From contig CAJXLP010000008.1 in assembly GCA_913056275.1 (NCBI GenBank), positions 1 through 43,036 on the forward strand: a stretch of DNA of 43,036 bases, given 5' to 3'. The DNA is from an uncultured Mycoplasmatota bacterium (GTDB lineage: Bacteria > Bacillota_I > Bacilli_A > Izemoplasmatales > Izemoplasmataceae). Below are positions 38,533-43,036 of this stretch, piece by piece; positions within the stretch are counted from its first letter, which is position 1, and the number at the start of each line of letters is the position of its first letter. The position numbers and the translations under genes were made by a program. The notes beneath the pieces were generated by a model. The model saw nothing but the letters and a program-made list of their open reading frames with translations. It did not search any database and was not told the DNA's origin.

Positions 38533-38781
38533 ATGAAATTGACGAATGCCCCCAAAGAGCGTCTTTACGTGATTAAAAGCTATCTTAACAAACCGCAGGT
38601 TCCAGCTGATTTCAAAAGGCGAGGACTCGGGCTTAAGAGTGTTTTTACGTATGCTGGCGAAGTCGGCCCTCATCATATTTTAAAATTTGGTGGCATGCGC
38701 ATCGCGATTCATACTGCGTTAGCCAATGACTTAGACGTGGAGGAGTACTCCCATGAAAATCGCACTCGTCGGGAATCCTAA
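38533..38781 (+). CDS. feoA: FeoA-like protein
   Basis: An 82-residue SH3-like protein of the Fe2+ uptake system. MKLTNAPKERLYVIKSYL, the RRGLGLKSVFTYAG core (usual RRL.DLGL..G) and ILKFGGMRIAIHTALANDLDV near the end fit FeoA. It is thought to assist FeoB. It overlaps feoB by 29 nt, with the feoB SD inside feoA. Confidence 0.85.
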   Translation: MKLTNAPKERLYVIKSYLNKPQVPADFKRRGLGLKSVFTYAGEVGPHHILKFGGMRIAIHTALANDLDVEEYSHENRTRRES

Positions 38782-39271
38782 TAGTGGAAAGACCACCGTC
38801 TTTAACTATTTAACGGGACGGTTTCAAAAAATTGGCAATTACGCCGGAGTGACCGTTGATAAAATGGAAGCTCCGCTGCGCAAGAAATACCGACCGACCA
38901 ATCAAGAGATTACGATCGTCGATCTCCCCGGAACTTTTTCAATGGACGCTCAAACGCACGATGAGATGCGTGCCATTGACTATTTAAAAAGTGAGCACGT
39001 GGACGTCGTATTCAACATTATCGATGCCAGTCAGCTCGAACAAAGTTTGTATTTAACGCAGTCTTTAAAGACGCTTGGAATTCCCATCATCATCGCCCTA
39101 AATAAAATGGATATCGTAAGAAAAAATCACACTGACATTGATATTGAAACGTTGGAAAGAATGCTCGAGTGCCAAGTGTATTGCACGGTCGCCACACACA
39201 AGCGAGGCATTCAAGAACTGTTACAGTGTGCCTTAAATGAAGGATGTGTCTTGCGTGGCCAAAAACGATAA
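38753..39271 (+). CDS. feoB: FeoB G-protein domain (N-terminal piece of a split feoB)
   Basis: A 172-residue GTPase part of the Fe2+ transporter. G1 GNPNSGKTT (residues 7-15), G2/switch GNYAGVTVD, G3 DLPGTFS, G4 NKMD and a G5-like ATHKRGI are complete. The frame stops at 39269-39271 right after VLRGQKR, before the membrane domain, which continues in the +1 frame from about 39255. A single-base change in the AAAAA run (39261-39265) would join both into one 640-residue FeoB of normal length. GGAGGAG SD. It may be a true two-subunit FeoB, a programmed +1 shift, or a sequencing or assembly error. Confidence 0.88.
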   Translation: MKIALVGNPNSGKTTVFNYLTGRFQKIGNYAGVTVDKMEAPLRKKYRPTNQEITIVDLPGTFSMDAQTHDEMRAIDYLKSEHVDVVFNIIDASQLEQSLYLTQSLKTLGIPIIIALNKMDIVRKNHTDIDIETLERMLECQVYCTVATHKRGIQELLQCALNEGCVLRGQKR

Positions 39272-40673
39272 GATTATTCAAGACATCATGGCACAAGTTC
39301 AAAAGTCCTATGATCAAGCCAAGCCACTAACTGCCACAGACAAAGCAGACCGGATTCTTAGTCACCCTGTGTATGGTTTGTTCATCTTTTTTGTGGTGAT
39401 GTGGATCGTATTTTATTTCTCCCAAATTACGTTAGGACCTTTTTTGGCTGGCCTTTTAGAATCAGTGATGAGTATGGTTGGGGGAGTTTTAGAAAATCTA
39501 CTGGTTAATCTAAATGCTCCCATCTTACTGCAAGGCTTCATCCTCGATGGGTTATGGGGAGGATTTACCGCAGTCCTTGGATTTCTTCCACTCATCATGG
39601 TCCTGTTCTTCTTCTTACAACTTTTAGAAGACTCAGGCTATATGACCCGTGTTTCGATGGTCATTGATCGATACTTTGCGAAAATTGGGCTGGGTGGGAA
39701 ATCCGCCATTCCCATGTTTGTTGGACTCGCATGCAGTGTCCCTGGCGTAATGGCTGCACGGACCATTGAAAATGAAACGCAGCGAAAACTCACAGTTATA
39801 TTGACACCGTTTGTCCCCTGCGGAGCAAAGCTGCCTGTCATCGTCTTGTTACTCGGTGTATTTTTCACCAATCAAGCCTGGGTGACCGCGCTGATGTATC
39901 TCTCAGCCATCCTCGTAGTTTTTATCATCGGCTTTGCTTTGAAAATATTTTTTAATTTACAAACAACTCCCGAACAAACGATTTATGACTTGCCTGATTA
40001 CAAGCGCCCAAGTTTAGAACTGGGCGGTAAAATGATGGTCGCTGAAGCAAAGTCATTCATTAAAAATGCCGGTACCATCATCGTTGTTTTAAATGGACTC
40101 GTCTGGTTCTTTATCAGTTTTGACTTTGCCTTGGCACCGGTCGCGGCGGATGCGAGTATGTTAAGAACGCTCGCTGTGCCATTTGAATGGCTGTTAACGC
40201 CGATTGGGATTGCCTCTTGGGGCTTGGCCGTCGCCGCCATATTAGGTTTCATCGCCAAAGAAGAAATCGTCGGAGCACTGGCCGTGATTTATGTGTTCTC
40301 AGTCACCGATGCTTTTGATGCTGTGAATCTTTCAGCGGCGCGTGATGCCCTAGTTACGGGGGCCTCTCTCACCGCACTTACAGCCGTCTCGTATACCGTA
40401 TTTAATTTATTTTCACCCCCCTGTTTTGCAACCATTGGTGCGATGAATTCAGAACTTGAATCAAAAGCTTGGGTCGCATTTGCGGTCGGTTTACAACTTG
40501 TTACTGGCTTCTTCTTTGCGATGTGGGTGTATCAAGTTGGCCATTTGATTATTTATCAAAGCCCCGGTCAAGGCTTTATCGTTAGTGTCTTATTAACATT
40601 TGGACTTCTAACAACGTTAGTGGCGGGTATGATTTATCACAAAAATCAGCGTAAAACAAAAGCGATGGATTAA
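39255..40673 (+). CDS. feoB: FeoB membrane domain (C-terminal piece of a split feoB)
   Basis: About 472 residues: short helical part KNDKIIQDIMAQVQKSYDQ, then TATDKADRILSHPVYG leading into about nine or ten helices. Gate motifs GLACSVPGVMAAR and LTPFVPCGAKLPV (CxxxG-type Cys) are present, as is the late SPPCFATIGAMN. Own start: GTG 39255 has AAGGA 10 nt upstream, inside the end of the G-domain frame; ATG 39237 has no SD. Overlap with the first piece is 17 nt. Fe2+ channel part; without the G domain in cis it would need it in trans. Confidence 0.87.
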   Translation: MAKNDKIIQDIMAQVQKSYDQAKPLTATDKADRILSHPVYGLFIFFVVMWIVFYFSQITLGPFLAGLLESVMSMVGGVLENLLVNLNAPILLQGFILDGLWGGFTAVLGFLPLIMVLFFFLQLLEDSGYMTRVSMVIDRYFAKIGLGGKSAIPMFVGLACSVPGVMAARTIENETQRKLTVILTPFVPCGAKLPVIVLLLGVFFTNQAWVTALMYLSAILVVFIIGFALKIFFNLQTTPEQTIYDLPDYKRPSLELGGKMMVAEAKSFIKNAGTIIVVLNGLVWFFISFDFALAPVAADASMLRTLAVPFEWLLTPIGIASWGLAVAAILGFIAKEEIVGALAVIYVFSVTDAFDAVNLSAARDALVTGASLTALTAVSYTVFNLFSPPCFATIGAMNSELESKAWVAFAVGLQLVTGFFFAMWVYQVGHLIIYQSPGQGFIVSVLLTFGLLTTLVAGMIYHKNQRKTKAMD

Positions 40674-40691
40674 CGATCCATCGCTTTTTTT
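40659..40691. terminator. Convergent terminator after feoB
   Basis: Stem AAAGCGATGGAT/ATCCATCGCTTT, loop TAACG, U7 on the plus strand. The feoB stop codon is in the loop. It also covers the converging antiporter transcript, whose stop is at 40690. Confidence 0.9.
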
Positions 40692-42018
40692 ATGCCACTT
40701 TTTTGAAGTGGAAAAATGGTTGATGATGCTGTTGATCTAAAATGCTACAGACTTTATCATCGGCCTCGTTGCAACGGACCAGCGCGTAGCGTAAACCAAT
40801 GGGTGCGAATAATTCATACACGACCGTAGCGACTAAGACTATGACTAAAATCAAATTCCCATAGGGCGTAAAGCTTAGTAAGCCTTGAGCGATGAAAGCA
40901 AGTCCAATCGCTGCTTGCGCTTGCGGCAATAAACAAAGACCCAAGTATTTTTGAATGAGGGGGTCGGAATGGGCAAGTTTTGCCCCAAACCAAGCACCCA
41001 CCAGTTTTCCTAGGACCCTAAAGCCCACATAGGCTGCCGTGTATAGCACTAAGTTAAACCATTCCATGACGAGCAATTGTTCCGCGACTAAGATGACAAT
41101 TTCAGCCCCGATGACGGCAAAAAACGCAATCATTAAAGGCGATTCAATCAGGTCTACTGTGTGCTCAATTTCGTGTTTGGCTTTGTAGGTGGACGTATTT
41201 GCAAAAGTAATGCCGACCACCATGGGCAATAAAATCGGTGATAAATGCACGTGGAAGTCATTGATGTAAATTCCGCGGTTCGCCACAGCGACTGAGATCA
41301 ATACGGCAACTAGCGCAGTGACCATGACAATCGTGTCTTTATCCGGATCATCATAGGAGGTGATGCGGATAATTTGTCGGAATATAAAGCCGATGGCAAT
41401 GCCTAAGGCAAAAGAAAATAAAAGTTCTAAAAAGGGACTCCCCAGCATTTCAGGTTGAATGGCTGACGCTGATTCGACCGAAACTGCAAAGGCAACTGCT
41501 AAGCCAAAGATTAAAATGGCGATCATATCTTCCACACCGTGCAATGGCACGAGCGTATCCGTTAGGGGACCGCGCGTTTTAAATTTTTTCGTGATTAATA
41601 ATATGGGGCCCGGTTCAGTAGCTATGGCGATGGACCCTAAGACTAACCCAATGTGTAAGGGGATATTAAATAGCCACATGCCTAATGCGGTCACCGCAAA
41701 CGCCATCATTGCTTGAGTTAAGGTAATAATAACCACTTCTTTACGGCGGTTTTTAATTTTCGAAAAATCAAGTTCTAGGCCAATGCTAAAAGCAATAAAG
41801 CCAATGGCAATCGCTGTGACGATTTGGAACGCATCAATAAGTGATTCTTGATCGGTCACTAAGACCAAGGCGCCAATGCCAAGACCCACCACAATATAGC
41901 CAGTTAAATTCGGAATATTAAAATGTTCAAACACACGGCCAAAAAAAAGACCCACCAATAGCGTAAGTCCAATATATAAAATCATGTCATACGCCAGAGT
42001 TTCGGCTAAAATTAACAA
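40690..42018 (-). CDS. CPA2-family cation/proton antiporter (Kef/NapA-like, membrane domain only)
   Basis: A 442-residue protein with about 12-13 helices of the Na_H_Exchanger type. Key segments: NIPNLTGYIVVGLGIG, SIGLELDFSKIK, ATEPGPILLI, HGVEDMIAILIFGLA and the late LLPQAQAAIGLAFIA. No TrkA-N/RCK domain follows. It exchanges Na+ or K+ for H+ across the membrane. Start uncertain: TTG 42018 with a poor purine-rich GAAAGAAG upstream, or ATG 41985 without SD. Confidence 0.88.
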   Translation of the reverse strand: MLILAETLAYDMILYIGLTLLVGLFFGRVFEHFNIPNLTGYIVVGLGIGALVLVTDQESLIDAFQIVTAIAIGFIAFSIGLELDFSKIKNRRKEVVIITLTQAMMAFAVTALGMWLFNIPLHIGLVLGSIAIATEPGPILLITKKFKTRGPLTDTLVPLHGVEDMIAILIFGLAVAFAVSVESASAIQPEMLGSPFLELLFSFALGIAIGFIFRQIIRITSYDDPDKDTIVMVTALVAVLISVAVANRGIYINDFHVHLSPILLPMVVGITFANTSTYKAKHEIEHTVDLIESPLMIAFFAVIGAEIVILVAEQLLVMEWFNLVLYTAAYVGFRVLGKLVGAWFGAKLAHSDPLIQKYLGLCLLPQAQAAIGLAFIAQGLLSFTPYGNLILVIVLVATVVYELFAPIGLRYALVRCNEADDKVCSILDQQHHQPFFHFKKVA

Positions 42019-42094
42019 TTTACGTCATCTTCTTTCTATTAACTACCCTTATCATACTCCTGTATGAAAATTTTTCAAGTGTATTAAGGGATAA

Positions 42095-42586
42095 TTAAAA
42101 GTCTTCGGTGGCATCGGCCAAATCTTGAGTGACCGATTCCATCAATGCATACGATTCGAAAAGCACTAACTGTTCTTTACCGTTCCACGTAATTGCGATG
42201 CTCCAGTCTCCCGCATCAAGATCGTCGGGCCATTCTTCAATGGATAATTGAAACCATCCATCTGGATGCCCAGTCGCTTTGACTGTATCATTAAATTCTA
42301 AGGTCACTGATTGAATATCATGATAGTTAAATGGCAATGAAAGCCGGTTATTCTTTTTAATTTGTAACGTTTGAGTCGATGTATTCACATAAATCGAATC
42401 CACCCGCTTGACTTGTTTAAAAAAATCGATGTACCGCGTTGTTTCAATCCGTTGGTCCGCATCAATCGTGTTGTGATTAATCTCTTTTTCTAGCATGCCG
42501 TCAACGCCGCCTTTGAAATATCCATAAATCGCAATCAGACTGACAATCACAGCTAGAAGAATAAATGCATTAATTAGTGGGTCCAT
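42095..42586 (-). CDS. Hypothetical protein with N-terminal membrane anchor
   Basis: A 163-residue protein with one hydrophobic helix (residues about 5-24, INAFILLAVIVSLIAIYGYF) and a polar remainder that reads as beta-rich (IYVNTSTQTLQIKKNNRLSLPF, DWSIAITWNGKEQLVLF). No known family was recognised. The beta part looks like a PH-like or DUF-type module. AAGGGAG SD. It lies 76 nt upstream of the antiporter on the same strand, without a terminator between. Confidence 0.6.
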   Translation of the reverse strand: MDPLINAFILLAVIVSLIAIYGYFKGGVDGMLEKEINHNTIDADQRIETTRYIDFFKQVKRVDSIYVNTSTQTLQIKKNNRLSLPFNYHDIQSVTLEFNDTVKATGHPDGWFQLSIEEWPDDLDAGDWSIAITWNGKEQLVLFESYALMESVTQDLADATEDF

Positions 42587-42720
42587 AAGAGACTCCCTTA
42601 CTCCTTGTAAAATTTGTTAAAAATAGAGATTTAAAACACGTTCATGATAACTTAGCTCTGTGTAAATTGATACAAATAAACAGAGACTAAGCTTTGAAAA
42701 TGCAATTCATACATTAATTA

Positions 42721-42749
42721 TTGAATATTTCAATGAATTGAATTATAAT
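42721..42749 (+). promoter_or_regulatory. Promoter of the 3'-edge surface protein gene
   Basis: TTGAAT (42721-42726), 17-nt spacer, perfect TATAAT (42744-42749), 31 nt before the ATG. Confidence 0.75.
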
Positions 42750-42779
42750 TTTTACAGTGAAAAAGCAAAGGTACTTATC

Positions 42780-43036
42780 ATGAATAAATGGCTTAGCAAA
42801 ACATTTATAGCGAATATATTTCAATCCATGAAGTTTAGTAGAGTCTTCATTGTTGGACTCTTTTTTTTAGTGCTATCATTACAAGCGGTTTTGATCGAAG
42901 GTTCAACCCTCAATTACGTAGATTTAAGAAATTGGAGCGGTGTTGGTGATGTAGCAACGTGGGAACATATAAATGGTGGTCGATCTGTCACCCAAACGGC
43001 TAATACTACTACCCCAACTTTTTATGTCAGTGATCA
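42780..43036 (+). CDS. Start of an exported or surface protein (truncated at contig edge)
   Basis: An open frame from ATG at 42780 to the end of the window, 85 residues so far. A basic N-terminus (MNKWLSKTFIANIFQSMKFSR), a hydrophobic stretch VFIVGLFFLVLSLQAVLI about residues 23-40, and then a Thr/Asn-rich extracytoplasmic start (WSGVGDVATWEHINGG, TQTANTTTPTFYVSD). This looks like the N-terminus of a large secreted or wall-less-cell surface protein. Slightly more AT-rich than neighbours. AAAGG lies 8 nt upstream. Confidence 0.65.
   Translation, partial: MNKWLSKTFIANIFQSMKFSRVFIVGLFFLVLSLQAVLIEGSTLNYVDLRNWSGVGDVATWEHINGGRSVTQTANTTTPTFYVSD

Overview
The window reads as chromosomal DNA of a low-to-mid-GC Bacillota/Mycoplasmatota-type bacterium. 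The evidence is strong AAGGAGG-type ribosome binding sites, sigma-A promoters with consensus TTGACA/TATAAT, compact operons with 4-30 nt overlaps, an infC-rpmI-rplT operon with an L20-type leader, a deoxynucleoside kinase, a DUF402 (Ntdp-type) protein and an RsgI-like domain. UGA is used as a stop and CGG reads as Arg, so the standard bacterial code applies. A rhodopsin with the NDQ sodium-pump motif, a partial RnfD/NqrB-like gene and a CPA2 antiporter hint at a saline, light-exposed habitat. Exact taxonomy (for example relatives of Izemoplasmatales, Haloplasmatales or Acholeplasmatales) cannot be settled from the sequence alone. Bases 1-15 match the end of an Illumina adapter, so this is probably a contig end from an assembly. 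No phage, transposon, CRISPR or integrase genes were seen.

Layout. 0.4-5.5 kb (minus): partial RnfD/NqrB, AAC(3)-type acetyltransferase, ABC-F ATPase, deoxynucleoside kinase, a stand-alone Na+-pump-type rhodopsin and an RsgI-like lipoprotein. 5.5-7.5 kb (plus): a redox operon of a CsoR-family repressor, an AhpF/TrxB-like reductase and a double-CxxC protein, that is, a split AhpF. 7.5-11.7 kb: tRNA-Leu/Val, MATE, a CBS protein, tRNA-Arg(CCT), an SDR dehydrogenase, tRNA-Arg(TCT) with a degenerate tRNA-like element, and a Fur-family regulator. 11.8-15.1 kb (minus): coaD, rsmD, M42 peptidase, MarR regulator and a membrane protein, preceded by a 6S-RNA-like transcript with a perfect promoter. 15.2-16.7 kb: infC-rpmI-rplT, where L20 carries an unusual tandem-repeat linker and Rho_N/SAP-like tail. 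16.7-19.3 kb: an unrecognised four-gene cassette (secreted beta-rich protein, anchored protein, minimal ABC ATPase, permease). 19.4-23.8 kb: patatin, mnmA, nadE, nadD. 23.8-27.1 kb: a Fe3+ ABC transporter. 27.1-37.6 kb: DUF402, trmL, queG, nfo, DEAD-box helicase, two HtrA-like lipoproteins (one with collagen-like Gly-X-Y repeats), M29 peptidase and a DnaQ-family exonuclease. 37.6-43.0 kb: tRNA-Pro, YczE-like protein, feoA, a two-piece feoB, CPA2 antiporter, an anchored hypothetical protein and the start of a surface protein.

How it fits together. Iron uptake (FbpABC-type and Feo) and a Fur-family regulator share the window, and the fur and fbp promoter regions share a candidate operator (8-N9-8 inverted repeat). 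The rhodopsin promoter carries a catabolite-responsive-element-like site and a perfect 23-bp palindrome, suggesting control by carbon status plus another signal. NAD synthesis, tRNA modification, ribosome and translation-factor genes form the housekeeping background. Many terminators are built into the ends of coding sequences and at least two promoters sit so close to the start codon that the messages would be leaderless.
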